Assembly (NCBI GenBank): GCA_035461175.1
Contig: DATHVR010000173.1
Coordinates: 1 to 30,545 of the forward strand
Direction of reading: 5' to 3'
DNA: 30,545 nt
From: DATHVR01 sp035461175
GTDB taxonomy: Bacteria; Actinomycetota; Acidimicrobiia; Spongiisociales; ZC4RG35
Part shown: piece by piece, positions 14,990 through 26,600 of the stretch
Numbering within the stretch: position 1 is the first letter of the stretch
Layout of the letters: each line of letters opens with the position of its first letter
Program-made: the position numbers and the translations under genes
Notes under the pieces: generated by a model
Seen by the model: only the letters and a program-made list of their open reading frames with translations
Database searches by the model: none
What the model was told of the DNA's origin: nothing

Positions 14990-17900
14990 ATGCCCAGCTG
15001 CGCTGACTGCGGGGTGGAAGCACGCCCCGGACAGCGCTTCTGCAGCCAGTGCGGGAGCGCATTGGTTCAAACCTGCCCGCAGTGTTCGACCGAGTACGCC
15101 CCGGGCGACCGCTTCTGTGGCGGATGCGGTACTCATCTGACGGACGGCGCCCCTCCCCCCGTCGAGTCGGAGCCCGTGCCGGCGCCGACTTCGCCGGAAC
15201 GGCCGGTGGTGGCCGAGCGCCGCATCGTTTCGGTCTTGTTCGTCGACCTCGTAGGTTTCACCTCCCTTTCCGAGGGCCGCGATCCCGAGGACGTCCGCTC
15301 ACTGATCACCGAATACTTCGCGCTCGCCCAGGGCATCATCGACCGATTCGGCGGCACCGTCGACAAGTTCATCGGCGATGCGGTGATGGCGTGGTGGGGT
15401 GCAACCGCCTCCCAGGAGGACGACGCCGAGCGTGCGGTCCGGGCCGCTCTCGAAATCGTCGACCGTGTGTCGTCGCTGGGCGAGCAGGTCGGGTTGAAGC
15501 TGACCGCCCGGGCCGGGGTGATGACCGGCGAGGCGTCGGTGGGTCCCGGCGGCAACGAGAGAGGTCTGTTGCTGGGGGATCTGGTCAACAGCGCCTCCCG
15601 CATCCAGTCGGTAGCCGCCTCCGGCACCGTCCTGACCGGACCGGTGACGGCCGATCTGGTCCGGGAGTCGATCGAGATCGTCGAAGCCGGAACCCATAAC
15701 GTAAAGGGAAAGGAAGAGCCGCTTACCGCCTTCCGGGCGGTCCGCACCCTGGCCGAACGTGGCGGGCGGGGTCGGGCCGATGCCCTCGAGCCCCCCTTCG
15801 TCGGCAGAGCGTCGGAACTGCGCCTGATCAAAGACCTGTTCCACGCCACCGGCAACGACGGTCGAGCTCGCCTCGTATCACTGGTGGGCCAGGCCGGGAT
15901 CGGGAAGAGCCGCCTGATCTGGGAGTTCAGGAAATACCTGGATGGACTGGTGGAAACGGTGTTCTGGCACCAGGGCCGCTCGCCTTCGTACGGTGACGGG
16001 ATCGCTCTCTGGGCTTTGGGAGAGATGCTTCGCCAGCGAGCCCGCATCCAGGAAACCGACGACGAGGCCACCACCCAGCAGCGTCTCGCCGAGGCACTGG
16101 CCGCTCACGTTCCCGACGAAGCGGAGCAGCAATGGATCGGCGAGCGTCTCACCGGGCTGCTCGGAGCGGGCGAGTCGGCCAGCCAGGAGCGGGAGGAGCT
16201 GTTCGCGGCCGCTCGCGCCTTCTTCGAACGACTTTCGCTCAAGGGGACCGTGGTGCTCGTGTTCGAAGACCTCCAGTTCGCCGACCCCAGCCTGCTCGAA
16301 TTCATAGAAGAGCTTCCCGACTGGTCCCAGAACCATCCGATTCTCGTCATCACTATGACCCGCCCCGAATTGCTCGAGCGCCGGCCGGACTGGGGCTCGG
16401 GGCGACGGGGTTTCACCTCCCTCTACGTGGGCCCGTTGACCGACGCAGAGATGGCCGAACTGATCGAGGGCACTGTGGCGGGGATCCCGCCAGGCATCAC
16501 CGGACGTATGGTGGAGGTGGCGGGCGGCGTCCCGTTGTTCGCGGTGGAGATGATCCGGATGTTGATCGGTGACGGCACCATCAGCATCGAGCCGGAGGGC
16601 ACCACCGTTGCCGACGTGACCGAACTGGAGATCCCCACCTCCGTCCAGGCCGTCATATCCGCCCGTCTCGACCGGCTCCCCTTCGAGGAGCGGGAGATGG
16701 CTCGCGACGCCTCCATCCTCGGTAACTCGTTCACCATCGACGCCCTTACGGCGCTGCGGGACGAATCTACCGACAAAATCGAGCGTCGGCTTGGAGAGCT
16801 GGTTCGTCGCGAGATTCTGGAGATGGTTCGCGATCCACTGTCGCCGGAGCGAGGGCAGTTCCGCTGGGTCCAGGGGCTGCTGCGCGAGGTCGCCTACGGA
16901 CGGATCGGACGTCAGGACCGCCATCACCTCCATCTCCTCGCTGCCCGATACTTTCGCGATCTAGACGATCCAGAGCTCGCTCCGATCGCCGCCTCCCACT
17001 TCGTCGCCGCCGGTCAAGCCCGACCCGACCCGGCCCTGGAGGCGGAGATGGTTGGGACCCTGCGGCGGGCGATCGACCGCGCCCGCTCCGTCCACGCCCA
17101 TGAACAGGTCCTGAGCCTGGTCAACACTTCGCTTCCCCTGGTCCCACTCGAGGCCCGCATCGAGCTCCACGGAATTGCCGCCGAGTCAGCCGTCCGTCAC
17201 CAGGAGAACGCCGTCGCCGACAATCACGTGGAGGAGGCGGCGGCCATCGCCACCCAATTGCCAGAGTTCGCCCACCGGGCCGTCGCCCTGCGCGGGTATG
17301 TGGCCAACGAGACCCGCCGTTCTTCTTCGGTGCGCCAGATCCTCGAGGACCACCTGGCCGCCAACCCTGAACCTGGCGACGACCCGGATCTCGCTCGGAT
17401 CGCCGTGTACCTGGCCCGGGTCTACATGCTCGAGGGCAACGGCATGCTGGCAGCCGACATCGCCCACGAGGTACTGGGAACCCTGGAACGACTCGGCATG
17501 CTCGAAGAGACCGTCGACGCTCTCATCACCATGGGCACCGGCCTCGTCATCGACCGGACACATCAGGGTATGGCACTCCTCAAGGGAGCACTGGAGATAG
17601 CTCGCAAGAACGGGCTGACGGGAACCACCCTCCGGGCGCTGATCAACATCGGCTTCGGATCGCCGGACACGGCCGAGTCGACGGAGGCGACCCGCCAGGC
17701 TTTCGAGGAGGCCCGCCGGATCGGAGACAAGAGTCACGGCCTTTTCGCCCTGGCCAACCTGGTCGAAGCCCATCTCCTCAACCTCGAACTTCCCGACGCC
17801 GCAGCGCTGCTTTACGATCCGGTCACCAGCAAACCGCCACCCGCCGACAGCGTCAGCCTGGATGCCTCTCGCTCGCGGCTCGCCCAGCTGCAAGGTGACC

Positions 17901-18448
17901 GAGCAAGGGCCGACGAATATCTTGCCGCCGCCCGCCGGAGATCGAGCGAAGTATCGGACCGTCAGGTTGTGTCAAATCTCGCTTTCACAGCTCACCACTT
18001 CCAGATCTTCGACATGGAGTTCGACGAGAGCATCCGCCTCTTCCGTCAGCGCTTCAACTCAGACGAGCCCTTCCATCCCTGGGCAACACTGGCGTGCTTC
18101 ACGGAAGCGGCGGCGATGGCCGGCGACCGCTCCGCCCTGAGAGAGGCGCGTGAGATGATCGCGAAGCTGCCTGCCAGCCACTGGAGAGAACATATGGAGG
18201 GATGGATCGGCGCGATTCTCGCTTTGTTGGACCAAGGGTCCGACGGGCTGGAACTGGTCCGATCCCAGGTATCCCGGTTCGAGGCGAATCGGCTCCGCTC
18301 GTACGCGGTCAGCATGATGGTGGCCGCGGCGCGCCTCCTACCTCACGGTGACGCCGACCGGGCTGCCATCACCGCCGACGCTCTTCGCATTGCCAACGAC
18401 GCCGGCGCCCAAGGTCTAAAGGAATGGATCGATCTGGCCACCCGCTAG
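14990..18448 (+). CDS. Zinc-ribbon/cyclase/AAA/TPR regulator
   Basis: A 1152-aa multidomain signalling protein. Residues 4-47 are two zinc ribbons (CADC..CSQC and CPQC..CGGC). Residues 75-250 are a class III cyclase with metal-binding Asp86 and Asp130, Lys126, Asn200 and Arg204; the usual second base-reading Asp is Leu193. Residues 268-640 form an AAA/STAND-type ATPase with Walker A GQAGIGKS (300-307) and Walker B VVLVFEDLQFAD (421-432). The remainder, to 1152, is alpha-helical TPR-like repeats. This order is known for large actinobacterial adenylate/guanylate cyclase-ATPase proteins, sometimes described as LuxR/MalT relatives without the HTH. A likely role is nucleotide-gated sensing of a protein or small ligand. 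ATG 14990 begins directly at the first zinc ribbon. No frameshift is seen. It converges on the glycosylase gene with a gap of only 29 nt. Confidence 0.93.
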   Translation: MPSCADCGVEARPGQRFCSQCGSALVQTCPQCSTEYAPGDRFCGGCGTHLTDGAPPPVESEPVPAPTSPERPVVAERRIVSVLFVDLVGFTSLSEGRDPEDVRSLITEYFALAQGIIDRFGGTVDKFIGDAVMAWWGATASQEDDAERAVRAALEIVDRVSSLGEQVGLKLTARAGVMTGEASVGPGGNERGLLLGDLVNSASRIQSVAASGTVLTGPVTADLVRESIEIVEAGTHNVKGKEEPLTAFRAVRTLAERGGRGRADALEPPFVGRASELRLIKDLFHATGNDGRARLVSLVGQAGIGKSRLIWEFRKYLDGLVETVFWHQGRSPSYGDGIALWALGEMLRQRARIQETDDEATTQQRLAEALAAHVPDEAEQQWIGERLTGLLGAGESASQEREELFAAARAFFERLSLKGTVVLVFEDLQFADPSLLEFIEELPDWSQNHPILVITMTRPELLERRPDWGSGRRGFTSLYVGPLTDAEMAELIEGTVAGIPPGITGRMVEVAGGVPLFAVEMIRMLIGDGTISIEPEGTTVADVTELEIPTSVQAVISARLDRLPFEEREMARDASILGNSFTIDALTALRDESTDKIERRLGELVRREILEMVRDPLSPERGQFRWVQGLLREVAYGRIGRQDRHHLHLLAARYFRDLDDPELAPIAASHFVAAGQARPDPALEAEMVGTLRRAIDRARSVHAHEQVLSLVNTSLPLVPLEARIELHGIAAESAVRHQENAVADNHVEEAAAIATQLPEFAHRAVALRGYVANETRRSSSVRQILEDHLAANPEPGDDPDLARIAVYLARVYMLEGNGMLAADIAHEVLGTLERLGMLEETVDALITMGTGLVIDRTHQGMALLKGALEIARKNGLTGTTLRALINIGFGSPDTAESTEATRQAFEEARRIGDKSHGLFALANLVEAHLLNLELPDAAALLYDPVTSKPPPADSVSLDASRSRLAQLQGDRARADEYLAAARRRSSEVSDRQVVSNLAFTAHHFQIFDMEFDESIRLFRQRFNSDEPFHPWATLACFTEAAAMAGDRSALREAREMIAKLPASHWREHMEGWIGAILALLDQGSDGLELVRSQVSRFEANRLRSYAVSMMVAAARLLPHGDADRAAITADALRIANDAGAQGLKEWIDLATR

Positions 18449-18477
18449 CTCGCCCGCCACTCATCGGCTGAATCAGA

Positions 18478-19566
18478 TCAACGGTCGAGCGTCAGACCCA
18501 GCCAGTTGGCCAGATCCTGGATCTCGGCTCCCACGCCTGCTTTCACCTCGGGCGTGAACTCGACGTCCTCGTGCACGGCGTAGACCTCGAGCACGCCGGC
18601 CTTGCGGTCGGTCTTGGCGTCGAGCTTTCCCACCAGCCGGTCGCCGTGGAGGATGGGGAGGGCGAAGTACCCCCATCGCCGCTTGTCCTTCGGTTTGTAC
18701 ATCTCCAGCACGTACTCGAAGTCGAACAACTGCTCCGCCCGGGTGCGGTCGTAAACCAGGCGATCGAAGGGGGACAGCAACGCCGTGCGACCTTCGAGCG
18801 GCACATCGACCGCCTCCAGTGCGTCCGGATCGACCCGCCACGTCCCCTTGGTGCCCTCGATCACGGCCGGCTCACCCACCTCCCCCACGTCGTTGGGCTC
18901 GAGCGGCACCTTGGTGGTGGACTCCCGGGCGACGCCCAGCGCCTGCAACCGGCGCCGGTTGCGGATTCGCTCGGCCTCTTCGGCCGGGACCGGGTTCACG
19001 TCCGGGTACACCCGCCCGGCCAGATCCCACATCCGCTGGCGACCCTGACGAGCTGCGATCGCCACCTCGCCCCGCAGCATGAGGATCTCGAGCATGAGGG
19101 TGACGTTGCGGTTGTGGCTCCAGCCCGACGACTTCCAGGGCACCGACGAGGTATCGGGTATGTCCCGCGACAGGAGGGGGCCCGATTCTTCGAGCCGGGC
19201 CAGGATGTCGAGGCGGAAGCCGACATTGGCTTCGAGCCACGCCCGCCCCTCCTTCGAACGCGGCCGGCCCTCCATCGCGGCCAGGAAGAGCGGGAGGTCG
19301 TCGCTTGGCCGAACCAGGGCGTCGAGCTCGAACAGGGTCCGCTCTTCCTCGAGTGCTGTCTTGAGGTGGACGGGCTGATAGGAGGATCCGAGCCGGCTCC
19401 ACGCCACCAGGTCGGCGTTGGGGGCGACGGCCGCGGTGGGATCGATCTGGAGCAGCCCCAGCCACTTGACCAGCTGCACCAGGTCGGTGGGCCGGTGGGC
19501 GTCGAGCTGTTGCGCCCGCACCGCGATCCGGCGGGCCTGCTCCCCGCTGAGCTCGTGCATTTCCAC
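18478..19566 (-). CDS. YcaQ/AlkX-type DNA glycosylase, winged-helix protein
   Basis: A 362-aa member of the HTH_42 family, which holds E. coli YcaQ (AlkX) and Streptomyces AlkZ, enzymes that unhook interstrand DNA crosslinks and remove bulky N-alkyl bases. The N-terminal LLQIDP carries the Q-hydrophobic-D catalytic motif (Gln40-Ile41-Asp42) expected of the AlkX subgroup. The C-terminal hallmark LLSPFDRLVYDRTRAEQLFDFEYVLEMY..KDKRRWGYFALPIL (about 261-305) is well conserved. Winged-helix segments lie between. GTG 19566 follows a TAGGCT box by 8 nt. ATG 19560, two codons later, is an alternative. No antibiotic gene cluster is nearby, so general alkylation or crosslink repair is more likely than self-resistance. 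Confidence 0.88.
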   Translation of the reverse strand: MEMHELSGEQARRIAVRAQQLDAHRPTDLVQLVKWLGLLQIDPTAAVAPNADLVAWSRLGSSYQPVHLKTALEEERTLFELDALVRPSDDLPLFLAAMEGRPRSKEGRAWLEANVGFRLDILARLEESGPLLSRDIPDTSSVPWKSSGWSHNRNVTLMLEILMLRGEVAIAARQGRQRMWDLAGRVYPDVNPVPAEEAERIRNRRRLQALGVARESTTKVPLEPNDVGEVGEPAVIEGTKGTWRVDPDALEAVDVPLEGRTALLSPFDRLVYDRTRAEQLFDFEYVLEMYKPKDKRRWGYFALPILHGDRLVGKLDAKTDRKAGVLEVYAVHEDVEFTPEVKAGVGAEIQDLANWLGLTLDR

Positions 19567-19574
19567 GGCGTTCG

Positions 19575-19580
19575 AGCCTA
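19575..19580 (-). promoter_or_regulatory. Candidate -10 of glycosylase gene
   Basis: On the minus strand TAGGCT lies 8 nt before GTG 19566, with no ribosome site. The same hexamer precedes GTG 23496 by 6 nt. Confidence 0.35.
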
Positions 19581-19614
19581 CTGCCGAGCCGCCCGGGCCG
19601 GAGAGAGAACCGAG

Positions 19615-19649
19615 GTGCAGATATCCCCCGGGGCGGCCGGAATCTGCAC
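19615..19649. repeat. 35-nt palindrome copy 3
   Basis: GTGCAGAT (19615-19622) pairs with ATCTGCAC (19642-19649), continuing through TCC/GGA past a bulged A, about 11 bp in all, with a GC-rich loop. Length and GTGCA...TGCAC ends match the elements at 10612-10646 and 11086-11120; the core differs. It lies in the divergent spacer between the glycosylase and PPDK genes. Confidence 0.5.
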
Positions 19650-19776
19650 GTCAGTGGCTGTATGAGCGGGCGTTAAGCAGGGCCTTATGCCCCTCCCTCC
19701 AGGGACCCACTCCCCTAAGGATTGGGGGGCGGAGGCGGGAGAATGGAAATGCCCTTCGCGGAAGATGAGGTTTGCT

Positions 19777-22498
<2,722 letters not shown>

Positions 22499-22500
<2 letters not shown>

Positions 22501-22515
22501 GCGCCTTCGGCGCCT
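22499..22515 (+). terminator. Hairpin overlapping the ppdK stop
   Basis: AGGCGCC (22499-22505) and GGCGCCT (22509-22515) form a 7-bp stem around a TTC loop, beginning inside the TAG stop. No T-run follows, so termination is plausible but not certain. Confidence 0.5.
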
Positions 22516-22568
22516 GTGATGGGTGGTGGGTCCTGAGTTGGAACTCGCCCCTACCAACCGCCCCGCGA

Positions 22569-22634
22569 GCTCCGGCGGCAGGGAATTTCCCCCACTCCGT
22601 GGGGGACACAGTTCACCCCTTTGCCCGCCGGAGC
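22569..22634. repeat. Nested inverted repeat in ppdK-DUF2461 spacer
   Basis: Outer arms GCTCCGGCGG (22569-22578) and CCGCCGGAGC (22625-22634) are perfectly complementary. They enclose a second perfect 8-bp hairpin, TCCCCCAC/GTGGGGGA (22588-22595 and 22599-22606). Together they would fold into a two-tier structure. The spacer 22501-22812 holds no intact gene; this structure and the SARP-like fragment after it are its visible contents. Confidence 0.55.
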
Positions 22635-22674
22635 GAAGCGAGGGGGCTGGAGCCCACCGGCCGGTGGCGGTGGG

Positions 22675-22809
22675 GTACTGCTGGCCGTCCTCCTGGCGAG
22701 GTTCAACCGACCCGTGCCCCGTTACCTCCTGATCGAAAGCGTGTGGGACAGCGCCCCACCTCCGACCCAGGGGCCGCCTGCAGGGTGTGTGGTCCGGGAT
22801 CTCTGGTGA
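22675..22809 (+). pseudogene. Fragment resembling SARP/BTAD winged-helix domain
   Basis: The translation VLLAVLLARFNRPVPRYLLIESVWDSAPPPT resembles the winged-helix DNA-binding region of SARP/AfsR-type activators, whose usual form is like R-x-L-L-A-x-L-L-x-R-x-N-x-x-V-x-x-x-x-L-I-x-x-L-W-x-x-x-P-P. After PPPTQGP, a shift of one base would continue as LQGVWSGIS, similar to the LQ-x-x-V-S-x-L-R that follows in the family. The in-frame TGA is at 22807-22809. No start, no preceding domain part and no remaining protein are found, so I read it as a decayed remnant. It ends 3 nt before the DUF2461 stop. The similarity is judged by eye over about 35 residues. Confidence 0.45.
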
Positions 22810-22812
22810 TCG

Positions 22813-23496
22813 TTAGAACTCGACTCCCACCGCCCCGCACAGGAAGGCCATGAACGGCGTCGCCCGTCGACAGCGATCGGCGAACAGGTCGAGAAACGAT
22901 TCGTCGGTCACCTGCTCCTCGGTCAGGGCCGCCGAGGCGATGAAGTCCTTGCGCTTGAGGTCGTCGATGAGGGGATGGGCGGCGTCGAATCCCCGGGGAG
23001 GCCGTAGCAGCGACTCACCCCTCAGCGAGAACACGTCGGTGAACTTCTCCGGCTTGGTGGCTCCCTTCCATCCGGCCGGATCTTCGGCGATGCGCTCCCG
23101 GATCCGATAGGCCAACGCGGTCTCGGGACGCCACAGCCCCACGCCCATGAAGCACTGCCCCGGTTCGAGGTGGAGGTAGTAGCCGGGGGCATGGGCGTCC
23201 TTGGCCCGCTGGTGGCGAAATTGCACCCCGGTATTGGTCTTGTAGGGGGTCTTGTCCTTGCTGAACCGGGTGTCGCGCTGGATACGGAACAGCGAGCCGC
23301 CCTGCACCTTGGCGACGGCCCGGAAATGGGGACTGATCGCCGCCAGGCGGGGCGCGAAGTCGATGATGAATGCCAACGCCGGCTCCTGGACCTGTTCGGC
23401 ATAGCGGTCCCTGTTGGCCTGGAACCAGTCCCGATCGTTGTTTGCTTCGAGGTCGGCGAGGAACCTGAACAGGGCAGGCGAGAAGTGCGGCGCCAC
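22813..23496 (-). CDS. DUF2461 family protein (TIGR02453)
   Basis: A 227-aa cytosolic protein of the DUF2461 family, function unknown. Family marks are visible along the whole length: LFRFLADLEANNDRDWFQANRDRY near the N-terminus, then GGSLFRIQRDTRFSKDKTPYKTNTGVQFRH (about 66-95). GYYLHLEPGQCFMGVGLWRPE and the late PPRGFDAAHPLIDDLKRKDFIA follow. The length is normal for the family. The start is GTG 23496 without a ribosome site, but a TAGGCT box lies 6 nt upstream, favouring a leaderless transcript. The gene is divergent from the subtilase with a 145-nt spacer. Confidence 0.92.
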   Translation of the reverse strand: MAPHFSPALFRFLADLEANNDRDWFQANRDRYAEQVQEPALAFIIDFAPRLAAISPHFRAVAKVQGGSLFRIQRDTRFSKDKTPYKTNTGVQFRHQRAKDAHAPGYYLHLEPGQCFMGVGLWRPETALAYRIRERIAEDPAGWKGATKPEKFTDVFSLRGESLLRPPRGFDAAHPLIDDLKRKDFIASAALTEEQVTDESFLDLFADRCRRATPFMAFLCGAVGVEF

Positions 23497-23502
23497 CCAC
23501 TC

Positions 23503-23508
23503 AGCCTA
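23503..23508 (-). promoter_or_regulatory. Candidate -10 of DUF2461 gene, leaderless
   Basis: On the minus strand TAGGCT is 6 nt before GTG 23496. The spacing and sequence agree with the boxes at 4567, 14978 and 19580. Confidence 0.42.
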
Positions 23509-23641
23509 CTTCCCGAACGACCCGGAATCGCCGCGGGAAATCCTCCGCTTCCTCCGCCACCGGTATGCATGAGTGATTATGGTCACGCAGAGTGGGGACC
23601 CTGGCTTGGACCCGAGACCGAGCAAACAGACAGGAGAAACT

Positions 23642-26600
23642 GTGAGACGCTCATTGGTACTGCTGGTCGCGCTGGCGACCGCCATCGCGATGGCCATACC
23701 GGTTGGAGCAGCCGAGGTGGCCGACCGTGCCGACCGGCCGACGCCGGAACACATCGATGACCTGCGCCTGTCGTCGCCCCGGACCTCGTCGGGGAACCTG
23801 GACGGGGTGCATCCTTCGCTGCGGGGAGCGGCTGGTGACGAACAGGTCGTCGTCCAGTTGAAGGCCGAATCCCTGGCCGAGTCCGGCAAGACGAGCGACG
23901 GCCAGCAGGCGGCTCATGTGAACTCCGCCAAGCAGGCCCAGGCGGCTCTGTTCGACCGTATCAAGGGGATCGATTCCGGCGCCCGCCTCCTCGGGTCGGC
24001 CCAGCGTGTGATCAACGCCGTCTTCGTCGAGGTGAGTGCCTCGGCCCTGGAAGAAATCGCCGCCGACGATGCCGTCCGCCGCATCGCCCCGGTCGGTGAG
24101 TACGAACTCGACCTGACCGAAACCGTTCCCTACATCGGAGCCGACGACGTGCAGGCCGACGGCCACGACGGCTCGGGAATTACGGTCGCCGTCATCGACT
24201 CCGGCGTCGACTATCACCACGCCAATCTCGGCGGATCGGGAGATCCGGCCGACTACGCCGCCAACGATCCGACCGTGATCGAGCCCGGCACCTTCCCCAC
24301 CGACAAGATCGTCGGGGGCTACGACTTCGTGGGCTCCAACTGGGCCGGCAGCGCCGACCCGATCGAACCCGACCCCGATCCTCTCGACGACGGCCCCGGA
24401 GCCGGCCACGGCACCCACGTGGCCGACATCATCGGCGGCATGAACGGCGTCGCTCCCGGCGTCGACATCCACGCCATCAAGGTGTGCTCTTCGATCTCGA
24501 CCAGCTGCTCGGGCATCGCCCTCATCCTGGGCATGGAGTACGCCGTCGACCCCAACTTCGACGGCAAGGTCAAGGACCGGGTCGACATCATCAACATGTC
24601 GATCGGTTCCCCCTACGGCCAGCCGTTCGACGACGACCTCTCCCAGGCCGTCGACGGTGCCACCGCGCTGGGAGTGCTGACCGTGGCGTCGGCCGGCAAC
24701 TCATCCGACAAGCCATTCATCACCGGCTCTCCCGGTGCCGCCAACACTGCCCTCTCGGTGGCCCAGACCCAGGTGCCCTCGGCGACGGAGGTACCGATGG
24801 AGGTGATCGAGCCGGTCGAGGACGCCGGCCTGTACGAGGCGGTTCATCAGCCCTGGTCGGCCGCCCTCACCGACGAGATCGCGGGACCTGTCGTCTACGG
24901 AGTTCCCCTGGCAGGCGGAGGCACCGACACGCTCGGATGCGACACGGATGTGGCACCCGGCTCCCTCACCGGCCAGATCGTGGCCGTGGACCGGGGCGCC
25001 TGTAACTTCAGCCTCAAGATTCAGAACATCGAAGCGGCCGGAGGCATCCTCGGCATCATCATGCTCGTGACGGACGAGGCCCCCTTCCCGGGGGGTTTCG
25101 GCAGCGGCGATCTTCCTCAGATCCCCGGCTACATGATCAGCCAGGCCGCCGGCGACATCCTGCGCGACGGTGACGCCGTGGTCAGCTTCGATCCCGCCAC
25201 CGGCACCCCGCTGGTCGGATCGATGGTGGGGTCATCGGCCCGCGGGCCGCAGTTCGACGACCGCCGCATCAAGCCCGAGATCGGGGCCCCCGGCGCTTCC
25301 GTGTCGGCCGAGGCCGGCACCGGCACCGGGCTGACGCCGTTCGGCGGGACCTCCGGCGCCGCGCCCATGGTGGCGGGAGCCGCCGCCCTGGTCCAGGACG
25401 CCTACGGCGGCGGCAAGACCACGGGCCAAGGCAGTGCTCCGGGCAACCCGTCCGGCCAAGGGTTGAGCCCCCTGGCCACCAAGGCGCTGTTGATGAACAC
25501 GGCCGAGACCGACATCGACACCGCCCCCGGGGCGGGCCTGGCGCCCATCAGCCGGATTGGCGGCGGCGAGGTGCGGGTCGACCGGGCCATGGATGCGACG
25601 GCCGTCGCCTACGACGCCGACGAGCCTTCCGGGTCCCTGAGCTTCTTCCACAACGACGTCACGGGCGTGACCGAGATCACCAAGACGGTCGAGGTCATGA
25701 ACCTGACCGGGAAGAAGCAGACCTACGACGTCGACGTCAGCTTCCGGGCCCTCGGCCCGGAGGGAAGCGGCGCCGTCACGATCGACGCACCCGCCTCGGT
25801 CACGTTGCAGTCCGGCAAGTTCAACACCACCCGCTTCGACGTGACGATGACCATCGACGGCTGGCTGCTGGGCGGCAACCCGCTCAACTCGGGGAGTGAA
25901 GGCGGCAACGGTGACGCTCTCACCGCCGCCGAGTACGACGGCTACCTCACCCTCGACGGAGACGCGCCGATCCGCCTGGCCTGGCACGTTCTTCCCCGAG
26001 CGGCGGCCGAGGTGGTGGCCGACAGCACCGAGTTCGCGGCGGGCGGATTCCCATCCACGGTCGGCTTGACCAACAACGGAGTCGGGACGGCCCAGATCGA
26101 TGCATACTCGATCGTGGCCACCTCGCCGGAACTGCCCGAGGGCGGACCCGGCGAGCAAGCGCCCACGCCGGACATCGCCGCGGTCGGAGTCAACACCTTC
26201 ACCGTGCCATCCGAAGTCTGTGACTCCGGATTCGTGTGGGCCTTCGCCTTCGACATGCACGAGCGGGAGACCCACGCCGTGGTGCCGGCCAGCTACTGGG
26301 TGGACCTGGACACGAACCAGGACGGGACGCCCGACTACGCCGTGTTCACCTGGGACCTGTCGGGGATACCCAACCTGGGCGACGGACGCACCGTCACCTG
26401 GGCGGCCCCCTACGTGTCGTTCCCCAGCACGATCGGAAACGCCAGCGCGTTCTTCTTCGCGGAGCACGCCACCGTTACCGGCAATGTCGCCCTCTACCTC
26501 TGCGGTGAGCAGATCGGGATGACGTCGGCAGATCTCCTCACCACCAACGTGGATGCCCAGGCCTTCGCCTTCGACATCTACTTCGGCGGACCCGGGGATG

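Noticed and set aside
19650..19776. Possible riboswitch in the ppdK leader
   Set aside because: The leader is GC-rich with only short local pairings, and no known aptamer motif was recognised.
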